Shown here: positions 9,539-17,970 of the stretch, in pieces
Position numbering within the stretch: the stretch's first letter is position 1
Layout: the number at the start of each line of letters is the position of its first letter
From: CAVPWP01 sp963709395
GTDB lineage: Bacteria; Pseudomonadota; Alphaproteobacteria; Rhodobacterales; Rhodobacteraceae
Length of the DNA stretch: 64,000 nucleotides
Assembly: GCA_963709395.1 (NCBI GenBank)
Contig: CAVPWP010000012.1
Span: 1-64,000, forward strand
Reading direction: 5' to 3'
Made by a program: the position numbers and the translations under genes
Notes under the pieces: model-generated
Database searches by the model: none
What the model was told of the DNA's origin: nothing
The model's input: only the letters and a program-made list of their open reading frames with translations

Positions 9539-10573
9539 TCAGCTGTCGTAGTCTATCACATGCCGGAGCTGTTTTTCATACTCCAGCGCCTTTCCGGTGC
9601 CCAGTGCCACGCAGTTGAGCGACTCGTCGGCCACCGAAACGGCCAGCCCGGTCTGTTCGCGCAGCGCAAGGTCGAGATCCCCCAGAAGCGCACCGCCCCC
9701 GGTCAGCATCACGCCCCGGTCGACGATGTCCGCGGCAAGGTCCGGCGGCGTCGCCTCGAGCGCTGTCATGACCGCCTCGCAGATCTGCTGCACAGGCTCG
9801 GACAGCGCCTCGGCGACCTGCGCCTGGTTGATCTCGGTTTCCTTCGGAACGCCGTTCAGAAGGTCGCGGCCGCGGATCTCCATCGAGGCGCCGCGCCCGT
9901 CGTCGGGCATCCGCGCCGTGCCGATCGAGGTCTTGATGCGCTCGGCCGTGGATTCGCCGATCAGAAGGTTATGCTGGCGCCGCAGGTAGCTGATGATCGC
10001 CTCGTCCATGCGGTCGCCGCCGACGCGGACGGACCGGGCATAGACGATGTCGCCCAGGCTGAGGACGGCCACTTCGGTGGTTCCGCCGCCGATGTCGACG
10101 ACCATGTTGCCGGTGGGGTCGGTGATGGGCATGCCGGCGCCGATGGCGGCGGCGATCGGTTCAGCGATCAGCCCGGCGCGCCGGGCGCCGGCGCTCAGAA
10201 CCGACTGGCGGATGGCGCGCTTTTCAACCGGGGTGGCGCCATGTGGCACGCAGACGATGATCTTGGGCTTCGAGAAGGTCGTGCGCTTGTGCACCTTGCG
10301 GATGAAATGCTTGATCATCTCTTCCGCCACGTCGAAATCCGCGATCACGCCCTCGCGCATCGGGCGGATGGCCTGAATCGAGCCCGGCGTGCGGCCAAGC
10401 ATCAGCTTGGCGTCCTCGCCCACGGCCAGAACCTGCTTCTTGCCGTCCTTGATATGATAGGCAACCACCGAGGGTTCGTTCAGCACGATGCCCTTGCCCT
10501 TGACGTAGACCAGGGTGTTCGCCGTGCCGAGGTCGATCGCCATATCCGATGAGAACAACCCGCCGAATGCCAT
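9539..10573 (-). CDS. mreB: Rod shape-determining actin homologue MreB
   Basis: A 344-residue bacterial actin that forms membrane-bound filaments directing lateral wall synthesis. Motifs include the phosphate-1 loop IDLGTANTLVYVKGKGI, the phosphate-2 region VVDIGGGTTEVAVLSLG and the adenosine motif MLTGGGALLGDLD. It is the first gene of the minus-strand operon mreB-mreC-mreD-mrdA-rodA-ghrA. The 166 bases upstream separate it from the helicase gene, and its promoter should lie there. Confidence 0.97.
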   Translation of the reverse strand: MAFGGLFSSDMAIDLGTANTLVYVKGKGIVLNEPSVVAYHIKDGKKQVLAVGEDAKLMLGRTPGSIQAIRPMREGVIADFDVAEEMIKHFIRKVHKRTTFSKPKIIVCVPHGATPVEKRAIRQSVLSAGARRAGLIAEPIAAAIGAGMPITDPTGNMVVDIGGGTTEVAVLSLGDIVYARSVRVGGDRMDEAIISYLRRQHNLLIGESTAERIKTSIGTARMPDDGRGASMEIRGRDLLNGVPKETEINQAQVAEALSEPVQQICEAVMTALEATPPDLAADIVDRGVMLTGGGALLGDLDLALREQTGLAVSVADESLNCVALGTGKALEYEKQLRHVIDYDS

Positions 10574-10739
10574 TCGAAGCCTGCCTTTTCGTCCTGCCTG
10601 TGCGGTCCCCGAGTCTTGTCATGCCCGGGCCCACGCCTGCTTATAGGCCCCGATTTGCGGCCATAAAAGGGCAGACGTGGACAATCTTCGCGGAACCGGC
10701 CCTTTGTTGCCGGAACCTCAAGGCGCTTTCGGGCCGCGC

Positions 10740-11981
10740 TCAGGCGGCCTGGCGCGACCGACCGCGCGCCCGGGGCCGGCGACGGCCCGCGGACTGCGGT
10801 TTCCCGGCGCCATGCGGCTTGCCGCGCGATGCGCCCTGCGCCGCGCGCTCGGGGGCCCAACTGGTTCCGCCGATCACGGGGATCGGACGTCCCATGGTCT
10901 TTTCGATCGCGCGCAGCTCGCTCATCTCGGCGGGCGCACAGAAAGCCACCGCCGATCCGTCACGGCCGGCGCGCGCGGTGCGCCCGATGCGGTGGATGTA
11001 GTTGTCGGGCACGTTCGGCAGGTCGTAGTTGTAGACATGCCGGACCTCGGGAATGTCGAGGCCGCGGGCCGCCACGTCGGTGGCCACCAGCACCCGCAGC
11101 TCACCCGCCTTGAACGCGGCCAGCGCCCGGTCGCGCTGACCCTGGCTCTTGTTGCCGTGAATCGACCCGGCGGCAAAGCCGGCCTTGTCGAGCACCTTCA
11201 TCAGCTTCTCGGCCCCGTGCTTGGTGCGCGCGAAGACCAGCGCCAGTTCGTTGCGGTGGGTGTCGAGCCGCTTGATCAGAAGATCGGCCTTGGCGCCTTG
11301 TTCGACGAAGATCAGCCCCTGGGTGACCTTGTCGGCGGGCTTGCCCGGCGGCGCGGCTTCGACCCGCACCGGATCGGTGAGATAGTTGGCCGCAAGTTCG
11401 GCCATCAGCTTGGGCATCGTCGCCGAAAAGAGCATCGTCTGACGATCCTTCGGCAGCAGCGGGGCGATCCGGCGCAGAGCATGGATGAAGCCCATGTCGA
11501 GCATCTGGTCCGCCTCGTCGAGGACGAGGTATTGCGTACGGTCAAGCCGCACCGCCTTGCGGTCGAGAAGGTCGATCAGCCGGCCCGGCGTGGCGACCAG
11601 AAGGTCGGTGCCCCGGTGCAGGCGGTTGATCTGCGCCATGACCGACCCGCCGCCGACGACGATGTTGACCTTCAGATGCGTGCCCTGGGTATAGGCGCGC
11701 AGGTTCTCGGCGATCTGGTTGGCCAGCTCGCGCGTCGGCGCAAGGATCAGGCCGTTCACGGACTTTGGCTCGGGTGCCACGCCCAGGCCCATCAGGGCGT
11801 GGATCATGGGCAGGCCAAAGGCTGCGGTCTTGCCGGTGCCGGTCTGGGCCAGGCCCATCACGTCACGGCCGTTCATGGCGTGCGGGATGGCCTTCTTCTG
11901 GATCGGCGTCGGTTCTGTGATGCCCTGCTCGGCGAGTTTCGCCACAAGGCGGGGCTGAAGCCCCAGCATATCGAAATCCAT
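10740..11981 (-). CDS. DEAD-box ATP-dependent RNA helicase (RhlE-like)
   Basis: A 413-residue RNA helicase with all the family motifs in order: a Q motif in PTPIQKKAIP, Walker A AQTGTGKT, PTREL, TPGR, DEAD in VLDEADQMLD, SAT, and HRIGRTAR in the second RecA domain. The last 45 residues are a basic Arg/Gly/Ala-rich tail typical of RhlE-type proteins, probably for RNA contact. Likely role is remodelling structured RNA in ribosome assembly or mRNA decay. RhlE versus another DEAD-box subgroup cannot be settled by eye. Confidence 0.92.
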   Translation of the reverse strand: MDFDMLGLQPRLVAKLAEQGITEPTPIQKKAIPHAMNGRDVMGLAQTGTGKTAAFGLPMIHALMGLGVAPEPKSVNGLILAPTRELANQIAENLRAYTQGTHLKVNIVVGGGSVMAQINRLHRGTDLLVATPGRLIDLLDRKAVRLDRTQYLVLDEADQMLDMGFIHALRRIAPLLPKDRQTMLFSATMPKLMAELAANYLTDPVRVEAAPPGKPADKVTQGLIFVEQGAKADLLIKRLDTHRNELALVFARTKHGAEKLMKVLDKAGFAAGSIHGNKSQGQRDRALAAFKAGELRVLVATDVAARGLDIPEVRHVYNYDLPNVPDNYIHRIGRTARAGRDGSAVAFCAPAEMSELRAIEKTMGRPIPVIGGTSWAPERAAQGASRGKPHGAGKPQSAGRRRPRARGRSRQAA

Positions 11982-12374
11982 CTTGGGATACGTCCTTTGT
12001 CTGGCGGTCGTCCCTCGGGACGCCGCCGAAAGTCTTTCGCCGCCGCGCCCCGAACGGGCCGACGATCGCAGTCGGGTTCACGCGCCGCTCTGGACCATGG
12101 GCCGGATTGCCCGTTGTGGCCGTCAGCGCGCCGGACCCCTGCGTGATGTGGGAACCTGGAAAATCTCGTGACGCCCTGCGCTGTCCGGTTGCCCGGATCT
12201 TCGCGGTCTGCTCACGCGGCAGAAAGCGTCTGTGCAGGTCACATGGGGGGCCGCCGGTGCAAAGTCAATCGAAATCCCCCCTGACGAGGCTACCGGCTTC
12301 TTCTGGCGGCAAATACCTCGGGGGAGGCCCCGCGCAGCGGGGACGGGGGCAGCGCCCCCATCCCAACGATCGTT
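11982..12374. other. intergenic region between leuA and the helicase gene
   Basis: This 393-base gap lies upstream of the minus-strand helicase and downstream of leuA. It holds the GC-rich hairpin element at 12297-12359 described separately. In the remaining part (11982-12296), which should carry the helicase promoter and 5' leader, I see no convincing gene. The open frames there look like high-GC noise. Confidence 0.6.
12297..12359 (-). repeat. 3' hairpin element, copy 1 (after leuA)
   Basis: Read on the minus strand, two GC-rich hairpins (GGGGGCGCTGCCCCC and CCCCGCTGCGCGGGG) are followed by GAGGTATTTGCCGCCAG and AAGAAG. The same layout of hairpin then GGTATTTGCCGCCAG occurs after mraY and ftsW and, in weaker form, after gcvH. 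It always lies just downstream of a gene on the same strand. It may be a transcript 3' end or RNA-stabilising element. Confidence 0.6.
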
Positions 12375-13943
12375 TCAGCCCGCGTCGCGGTAGCTCACCT
12401 GCTTGATGTCGGCGTCCGGGTCCGCCTTGGTCCGGCGCACCAGAAGGTTGTTCAGCGCGCTCACATAGGCCTTGGCCGAGGCCACCACCGTGTCGGTATC
12501 CGCCGACTGCCCGGTCACGATGCGCCCGTCTTCCTCGAGCCGCACGCTCACCGTGGCCTGCGCATCGGTTCCTTCGGTCACGGCATGCACCTGGTAGAGT
12601 TGCAGCGTCGCGCTGTGCGGAAAAAGCGCGTTGATCGCCCGGAAAGTGGCATCGACAGGGCCGTCGCCCTGGGCCGTCGTCTGGTGGTCCTTGCCGTCGA
12701 TGGTCAGCGTGATGTCGGCCGATTGCGGCGCCTCGGTGCCGCAGATCACGCGCAGGAACTTCACCTGGATGCGTTCGTCGGCTTCTTCCTGCGTGCGCAT
12801 GAGCGCCAGCAGGTCCTCGTCGAACACCTCCTTCTTGCGGTCGGCCAGCGCCTTGAACCGGACGAAGACGTCGCTCAGCTGGTTGTCGGCCAGCTCGAAC
12901 CCGAGGTCCTTGAGCTTGGCGCGCAGCGCCGCCCGGCCCGAATGCTTGCCCATGACGATCGAGGTTTCTTTCAGCCCGACATCCTCGGGGCGCATGATCT
13001 CGAAGGTCTCGGCGTTCTTGAGCATGCCGTCCTGGTGGATGCCGCTTTCATGCGCGAAGGCGTTCTTGCCGACGATGGCCTTGTTGAACTGCACCGGAAA
13101 GCCCGACACCGTGGCCACCCGGCGCGAGATCGCCATGATCTTGCGCGTGTCGACACTCGTGTGCCAGGGCATGATGTCGTGGCGCACCTTCAGCGCCATC
13201 ACCACCTCTTCCAGGGCCGTGTTGCCCGCACGTTCGCCCAGCCCGTTGATCGTGCATTCGATCTGCCGCGCGCCGCCCGCCACGGCCGCCAGCGCGTTCG
13301 CCGTCGCCATGCCGAGGTCGTTGTGGCAGTGGGTGGCGAAGATCACCTCGTCCGCGCCCGGCACCGTCTCGATCAGACGCCGGATCAGGTCGGCGCTTTC
13401 GACCGGCGCGGTGTAGCCCACGGTGTCGGGGATGTTGATCGTCGTGGCCCCTGCCTTGATCGCGATCTCGACCACCCGACAGAGGTAGTCCCATTCGGTC
13501 CGCGTCGCGTCCATCGGCGACCACTGCACGTTGTCGCAGAGGTTGCGGGCGTGCGTGACCGTGTCGTGGATCCGCTCGGCCATCTCGTCCTTGGTCAGCT
13601 TCGGGATGTCCCGGTGCAGCGGCGAGGTGCCGATGAAGGTGTGGATGCGCGGGCGCCGGGCGTGGCGCACGGCCTCCCAGCAGCGGTCGATGTCCTTGAA
13701 GTTGGCGCGCGCCAGACCGCAGATCACCGCCGATTTCGCGCGCTTCGCGATGTCGCTGACCGCCTCGAAGTCGCCCTCCGAGGCGATCGGAAAGCCCGCT
13801 TCGATGATGTCGACTCCCATGTCGTCGAGCATTTCGGCGATTTCCAGCTTCTCGTCATGGGTCATGGTGGCGCCGGGCGATTGTTCGCCGTCGCGCAGCG
13901 TGGTGTCGAAGATCAGCACGCGATCCTTGTCGGTTTCCGTCAT
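12375..13943 (-). CDS. leuA: 2-isopropylmalate synthase
   Basis: A 522-residue enzyme that condenses acetyl-CoA with 2-oxoisovalerate, the first committed step of leucine synthesis. The N-terminal TIM barrel has the metal and substrate motif DTTLRDGEQSPG at residues 14-25 and the HCHNDLG metal-binding motif. The C-terminal part (from about residue 400) is the regulatory LeuA dimer domain that senses leucine. Length is standard. A Leu-rich leader peptide and stem-loop lie upstream, so expression probably responds to charged tRNA-Leu. AAGGA precedes the ATG. Confidence 0.96.
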   Translation of the reverse strand: MTETDKDRVLIFDTTLRDGEQSPGATMTHDEKLEIAEMLDDMGVDIIEAGFPIASEGDFEAVSDIAKRAKSAVICGLARANFKDIDRCWEAVRHARRPRIHTFIGTSPLHRDIPKLTKDEMAERIHDTVTHARNLCDNVQWSPMDATRTEWDYLCRVVEIAIKAGATTINIPDTVGYTAPVESADLIRRLIETVPGADEVIFATHCHNDLGMATANALAAVAGGARQIECTINGLGERAGNTALEEVVMALKVRHDIMPWHTSVDTRKIMAISRRVATVSGFPVQFNKAIVGKNAFAHESGIHQDGMLKNAETFEIMRPEDVGLKETSIVMGKHSGRAALRAKLKDLGFELADNQLSDVFVRFKALADRKKEVFDEDLLALMRTQEEADERIQVKFLRVICGTEAPQSADITLTIDGKDHQTTAQGDGPVDATFRAINALFPHSATLQLYQVHAVTEGTDAQATVSVRLEEDGRIVTGQSADTDTVVASAKAYVSALNNLLVRRTKADPDADIKQVSYRDAG

Positions 13944-13989
13944 TGTCTTGGTCCTTGTTTCCCTAGCGTTTCGATCCGGCGCTGATCCT

Positions 13990-14025
13990 CCCCTGAGCGG
14001 TCGCGCCGAAAGGCACGCTCAGAGG
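13990..14025 (-). promoter_or_regulatory. stem-loop overlapping the leuA leader stop codon
   Basis: On the minus strand CCTCTGAGCG (14025-14016) pairs over ten base pairs, including one G-U, with CGCTCAGGGG (13999-13990), enclosing a 16-base loop. The 5' arm contains the stop codon of the leader peptide, so a ribosome there would open the stem. This is the geometry expected for attenuation. No U-run follows, so the mechanism (terminator partner, pause or translation control) is unclear. Confidence 0.5.
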
Positions 14026-14081
14026 CGGCTAAGGAGAAGCAGGTCGCGAAGGAGGGGTCCGCGCAGGGCGGAGCCGGTCAC
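14019..14081 (-). CDS. leuL: leuA leader peptide (leucine attenuator type)
   Basis: A 20-residue reading frame starting at GTG 14081, with AAGGA seven bases upstream. It ends LLRDLLLLSRL, giving eight leucines in twenty residues, four of them consecutive (CTG CTT CTC CTT). It stops 75 bases before the leuA ATG. An in-frame ATG at 14102 would give 27 residues but has no ribosome binding site. Leu-rich peptides in front of leuA are the classic sign of attenuation by charged tRNA-Leu. The symbol is by analogy. Confidence 0.65.
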   Translation of the reverse strand: MTGSALRGPLLRDLLLLSRL

Positions 14082-14110
14082 GATATGATCCTTCGTCGTC
14101 ATGGTGCAGG

Positions 14111-14139
14111 ATGATAGCGATTCCGTCGGACAGGGAAAC
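14111..14139 (-). promoter_or_regulatory. possible promoter of the leuA leader
   Basis: On the minus strand a -10-like TATCAT occupies 14116-14111, with a weak -35 candidate (TTTCCC or GTTTCC) 16-17 bases upstream. A transcript starting near 14104 would place the AAGGA and the GTG of the leader peptide close to its 5' end. The -35 match is poor. Confidence 0.3.
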
Positions 14140-14406
14140 CCCAAAAAGCGCGATCTCCGGGCGTACCGACGGCCCGGCCGCTTGCACGGAAGGGGCGCGA
14201 TTCGGGCGGGGCGCCGGGCAGATCAGGGCGCCGGTCACGCCCGCCCTGTGCCCCTGCCACGCCTCTTGCGGCCGTTCCCGGGCCGGCTGCTCTATTGATC
14301 ATGCGGGAAATCTTGGTATCTGAGTTCCCATCGCAATCACCGCATGGCTGGTGCAGGACACATCTTTTCGGGGGTCAGGGCCAGGGACTCTCTCGAAGGC
14401 ACTGCC

Positions 14407-15762
14407 ATGTTACTTGACGACCGAACCAACCACTCGGCGAGCAGGCCCTTTTCCTTGTGGGCCGAAGTGCGCGCGCTTGCAACACTCGCTGTCCCGATCG
14501 TCATATCCTTGGCCGCCGCCACGCTCATCGGGGTGGTCGATACGGTGATGATCGCGCCTCTGGGGACCGTGCCGCTGGCGGCCGCGTCGATCACGGCCTC
14601 GGTCATCCTGATCTTCTATTCCGCGCTCTACGGCTTCGTGTCGGTCATCGGGGTGCGCATGGCCGAAGCCCATGGCAAAGGCGACCCGGCCGCGCTGTCG
14701 AACGCGACCTTCACGGGGCTGATGGTCGCCACGGCGACCAGCGTGATCGGGGCGGCGCTCATGCTGGCGGTCGAACCGGCGCTCGGGCGTCTGGGGCAGC
14801 CGCCCGAGGTGACCGAGGTGCTTGGCGGCTACTGGAAGGCCATGAGCCTGCTCCTGATCCCCTTCACGATGTTCTATGCGCTCAAGGGGCTTTTCGACGC
14901 GATCGGCCGGCCTTGGCTTGGCGTGTTTCTGGCGTTCGTCGCGGTGCTGATCAACATCCCCGCGAACCTTCTGCTGATCCACGGCGCGGGCGCATGGCCG
15001 GGTCTGGGGTTGCTCGGGGCCGGGCTGGGGAGCCTGTTGTCACAGACAGTCTCGCTGATCCTTGCCTGGATCATCTGGCAGCGCGCGACCGGCATGGTCG
15101 GTGCGCGGCAAAGGGGGCACCGCTCGCGGCGCGAGTTGTGGATTCAGATCAGGGAAGGCGCGGCCATCGCCTCGGGATATGTCGGCGAAGGCGGGGCCTA
15201 CGCCCTTGCCGGGCTGATGATGGGATGGTTCGGCGCCGTGGCGCTGGCCGCGAACCAGATCGTCGCGTCGGTCGGCGGTGTTCTTTACATGGTTCCTCTG
15301 GGCGTCTCGATCGCCGTGTCGATCCGGGTCGGGCAAGCCATCGGCGCGAAAGAGCGCGGGCGCCTGCGCCGGATCGGCTTTGCGGCGCTCCTGGTGATCG
15401 TGTCGTGGATGTCCGTCGTGGTGATCGGCATCCTGCTCGGGGGCCGCGCGCTTGCCGGTCTGCTGTCGTCGGACCCCGAGGTGGTGGCGCTGGCCGCCGG
15501 CATGTTCGTCGTCGTCGCCGCCATGCAGATCGCCGATGGTGTGCAGGGCACGATGCTTGGCGCCGCGCGCGGCATGATGGACAACTGGGTGCCCGTCGTC
15601 ATCACGCTGGTCTGCTACTGGATCTTCGCCCTGCCGCTTGCCTATCTGCTCGGCTTCGTGATGGAGCTTGGCCCGAACGGTGTGTGGATCGGCTATGGTA
15701 TCGGGCTTGCAATGGCCTCCATTGCCATCACGAGGCGGTTCTTCAGGAATGCACGGGCCTGA
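14407..15762 (+). CDS. MATE family efflux transporter (NorM-like)
   Basis: About 451 residues of the multidrug and toxin extrusion family, which exports cationic compounds by sodium or proton antiport. About twelve hydrophobic segments are visible, with the family-type repeat around VDTVMIAPLGTVPLAA near the N-terminus and the equivalent second-half segment GAVALAANQIVASVG. I chose the ATG at 14407; an in-frame ATG at 14344 would add 21 non-hydrophobic residues. The substrate cannot be inferred. A second MATE gene lies at 28.8 kb and is clearly different in sequence. Confidence 0.9.
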   Translation: MLLDDRTNHSASRPFSLWAEVRALATLAVPIVISLAAATLIGVVDTVMIAPLGTVPLAAASITASVILIFYSALYGFVSVIGVRMAEAHGKGDPAALSNATFTGLMVATATSVIGAALMLAVEPALGRLGQPPEVTEVLGGYWKAMSLLLIPFTMFYALKGLFDAIGRPWLGVFLAFVAVLINIPANLLLIHGAGAWPGLGLLGAGLGSLLSQTVSLILAWIIWQRATGMVGARQRGHRSRRELWIQIREGAAIASGYVGEGGAYALAGLMMGWFGAVALAANQIVASVGGVLYMVPLGVSIAVSIRVGQAIGAKERGRLRRIGFAALLVIVSWMSVVVIGILLGGRALAGLLSSDPEVVALAAGMFVVVAAMQIADGVQGTMLGAARGMMDNWVPVVITLVCYWIFALPLAYLLGFVMELGPNGVWIGYGIGLAMASIAITRRFFRNARA

Positions 15763-15774
15763 CGTGGTCGGGGC

Positions 15775-16578
15775 CTACCCTGCAACCAGCCCAAGCTCGG
15801 CGTCCGACGCGATGCGGTCGTACTTGTCGCGCGGCGGCATCGGACGCTCCGGCCAGTCCGGCTCGAAGGTGAAGGACGACACCGACCGCCCCTCCGGCAG
15901 GGCGCCGTTCCCGCTTCCGACCGCGTAGTCGTAGTAGAGCTTCACGATCTGATCGAAGCAGACCTGCTGTGCGGCGGGGTGGGCAACGCAGGCGTCGCGC
16001 CAGCGCCGTACACGCGCGAAATCGGGCGTGTCGGGCAGGTCGAAGCCTTCGTAGTAGTCGAGAAACCAGAAGCGCATGAACATCGGCGTGTAGACCAGGT
16101 CGGCCAGGCCGAAATCGTCGAAGAGATATGTCCCGCCCGGATTGTGATGGCGCAGGAAATCGTCGAGCCAAGCGTAGTGGCCCAGCAGGGCCTGCCGTTT
16201 TTCCTCTGCCTTCGCGCGGTCGCGGTTCATCACCATCAGGTATCCCGCCATGGTGAAATCGCCGGCCCGTTCGATCATCAGCCGTTCCACCCCGCGCTCG
16301 TAGGGGTCAGTCCTGGCGACCTGCGGCAAGGGAAATGCCTCGTCCGCATAGCGCAGGATCACGAGGCTTTCCTTCAGCACGCGCCCGCCGCCAAGGTCCA
16401 TGATCGGAAGCGCCGTCGTCCCGCGCGAAAGCGCAACGAGGTGGGACTCGCGCGGCCTGGTGATGTCGACCACGCGGAACTCCACGGCCTCTTGCAGACC
16501 CTTGAGCTCCAACAGGATCTCGACCCTCTGCGAGAAGGGGCAGACGGGGATGTGATAGATGACGGGCCGGTCGCTCAT
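15775..16578 (-). CDS. glutathione S-transferase family protein
   Basis: A 267-residue protein with a thioredoxin-like N-terminal domain carrying the cysteine-type active site CPFSQR (residues 13-18), which points to an omega- or beta-like transferase or thiol reductase. The cis-Pro motif TTALPIMD and the KESLVILRYADEAFP glutathione-binding segment follow. The C-terminal helical domain runs from about residue 95. It converges with the MATE gene 12 bases away and lies 31 bases downstream of the methyltransferase gene, so the latter two may share a transcript. The substrate is unknown. Confidence 0.85.
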   Translation of the reverse strand: MSDRPVIYHIPVCPFSQRVEILLELKGLQEAVEFRVVDITRPRESHLVALSRGTTALPIMDLGGGRVLKESLVILRYADEAFPLPQVARTDPYERGVERLMIERAGDFTMAGYLMVMNRDRAKAEEKRQALLGHYAWLDDFLRHHNPGGTYLFDDFGLADLVYTPMFMRFWFLDYYEGFDLPDTPDFARVRRWRDACVAHPAAQQVCFDQIVKLYYDYAVGSGNGALPEGRSVSSFTFEPDWPERPMPPRDKYDRIASDAELGLVAG

Positions 16579-16609
16579 TCCGCCTGATTACCCCCCGGCG
16601 CGGCGACTG

Positions 16610-17233
16610 TCACCCGGGCTTGCGCGCCACAAGGAACAGCGCAGCCTTGGGTTTGGGCCGCCAGTCCTCGACGATCTCGAGGCCCGCGGCCCGCATGTCG
16701 TCCCGCAGCGTGTCGCCCGACAGGAAGGCCACGCGAGGCGCATAGCCCACCGCGCGCACGACCGGCAGGATGATCCCGACCCAGCGCAACCCGTCGTTGA
16801 GGCAGGCCGTGCTCGAGACCAGCACACCGCCGGGTTTCAGCGCGCGGGCCAGCTTCGCGATGGCCGCAACCCGATCCTCGAGAAGATGCAGGATATTGAG
16901 CGCCAGCACCGCGTCGTAGCTTTCGGGCGCAAGGTCGAGCGCCTCGATCGCCGCGTGCCGGAAGGTCACGTTGGTCACGCCCGCCTCGGCAGCCCGTCCT
17001 TCGGCGATCTGAAGCATCGCGGGCGAGATGTCGGTCGCCAGGATCTGACCGACATGCGGGGCGTGGCGCAGCGCCGTCGTGCCGGTGCCGCAGCCGATCT
17101 CGAGCACCTGCGCGTCGGGGCCGAAATAGCGCTGCGTGATCGCGATCTTGCGTTCATAGGCGGCTTCGTCGCCGATCTTCGCCCGCGCATAGCGCGGCGC
17201 GATCTTGTCCCAGAATTTCGTGTCGTCCCACAT
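16610..17233 (-). CDS. class I SAM-dependent methyltransferase
   Basis: A 207-residue methyltransferase with motif I VLEIGCGTGTTAL (about residues 43-55), an acidic residue after beta-2 in ILATDISPAML, and motif IV YDAVLALNILHLL. The SAM-binding fold is clear; the substrate-recognising part is not diagnostic. The gene is divergent from the SDR gene and probably co-transcribed with the glutathione transferase downstream. The methyl acceptor is unknown. Confidence 0.86.
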   Translation of the reverse strand: MWDDTKFWDKIAPRYARAKIGDEAAYERKIAITQRYFGPDAQVLEIGCGTGTTALRHAPHVGQILATDISPAMLQIAEGRAAEAGVTNVTFRHAAIEALDLAPESYDAVLALNILHLLEDRVAAIAKLARALKPGGVLVSSTACLNDGLRWVGIILPVVRAVGYAPRVAFLSGDTLRDDMRAAGLEIVEDWRPKPKAALFLVARKPG

Positions 17234-17304
17234 GGTGCCACCTCCGGTGTCGGGACGCTTCTAGCGCGATTGACCCGCGGGGTCATCGCCTTAGGTGAGG
17301 CGGC

Positions 17305-17970
17305 ATGACGACACGCGCACTCATCATCGGGGCTTCGGGCGGAATCGGCGCCGCATTGGCTGCGGCTCTTGCCGCGCGCGGGGCCGAGGTCACGGGCCTG
17401 TCGCGCCGGTCCGACGGGCTCGACGTCACCGACCCCGCGTCGGTCGACCGGGTGCTGGGCGCGCTCGACGGTCCGTTCGACCTGATCTTCGTCGCGTCAG
17501 GCATTCTGGCGCCCGAAGGACAGGCCCCCGAGAAATCTCTCGACGCCATCGACGCCGCCGCGATGGCCCAAACGCTTGCGGTCAACGCCATCGGCCCCGC
17601 GCTGATCCTGCGCCACGCGCCCCGGCTTCTGCCGCGCGCGGGACGGTCTGTGGTGGCGGTGCTGACCGCGCGGGTGGGGTCGATCGGCGACAACCGCATG
17701 GGCGGGTGGTATTCCTACCGGGCATCCAAGGCCGCCGCGAACCAGATCGTGCATGGCGCGGCCATCGAGATCGGGCGCAGGCGGAAAGAGGCGGTGGTCG
17801 TGGCGCTTCACCCCGGGACCGTCGCCACGCCCTTCACCGCCGACTATTCCGGCCACAGCAAGGTCGCCCCCGACGAGGCCGCCCGGAACCTCCTGTCGGT
17901 GATCGACGGCCTGACGCCGGCGCAATCGGGTGGATTCTTCGACTGGGCCGGGCAGGAGGTGCCGTGGTGA
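17305..17970 (+). CDS. SDR family short-chain dehydrogenase/reductase
   Basis: A 221-residue Rossmann-fold oxidoreductase with the cofactor motif GASGGIGAAL at residues 9-18 and the catalytic YxxxK in YSYRASK. It resembles the C-factor-type SDRs. Its stop overlaps the GTG start of the cryptochrome/photolyase gene (GTGA), so the two are co-translated. The substrate is unknown. Confidence 0.88.
   Translation: MTTRALIIGASGGIGAALAAALAARGAEVTGLSRRSDGLDVTDPASVDRVLGALDGPFDLIFVASGILAPEGQAPEKSLDAIDAAAMAQTLAVNAIGPALILRHAPRLLPRAGRSVVAVLTARVGSIGDNRMGGWYSYRASKAAANQIVHGAAIEIGRRRKEAVVVALHPGTVATPFTADYSGHSKVAPDEAARNLLSVIDGLTPAQSGGFFDWAGQEVPW

Larger units (their letters stand above)
13944..14406. other. intergenic region between leuA and the MATE gene
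   Basis: This 463-base divergent gap holds the leuA leader peptide, its stem-loop and a possible promoter (13990-14139), annotated separately. Between about 14140 and 14406 I see no supported gene. That part should contain the promoter of the plus-strand MATE gene, for which I cannot pick a convincing -35/-10 pair. Confidence 0.6.

Noticed and set aside
14029..14238. A 69-codon minus-strand frame upstream of leuA
   Set aside because: It overlaps the leader peptide in another frame, has no ribosome binding site and no conserved character. The Leu-rich frame with AAGGA is the better reading.
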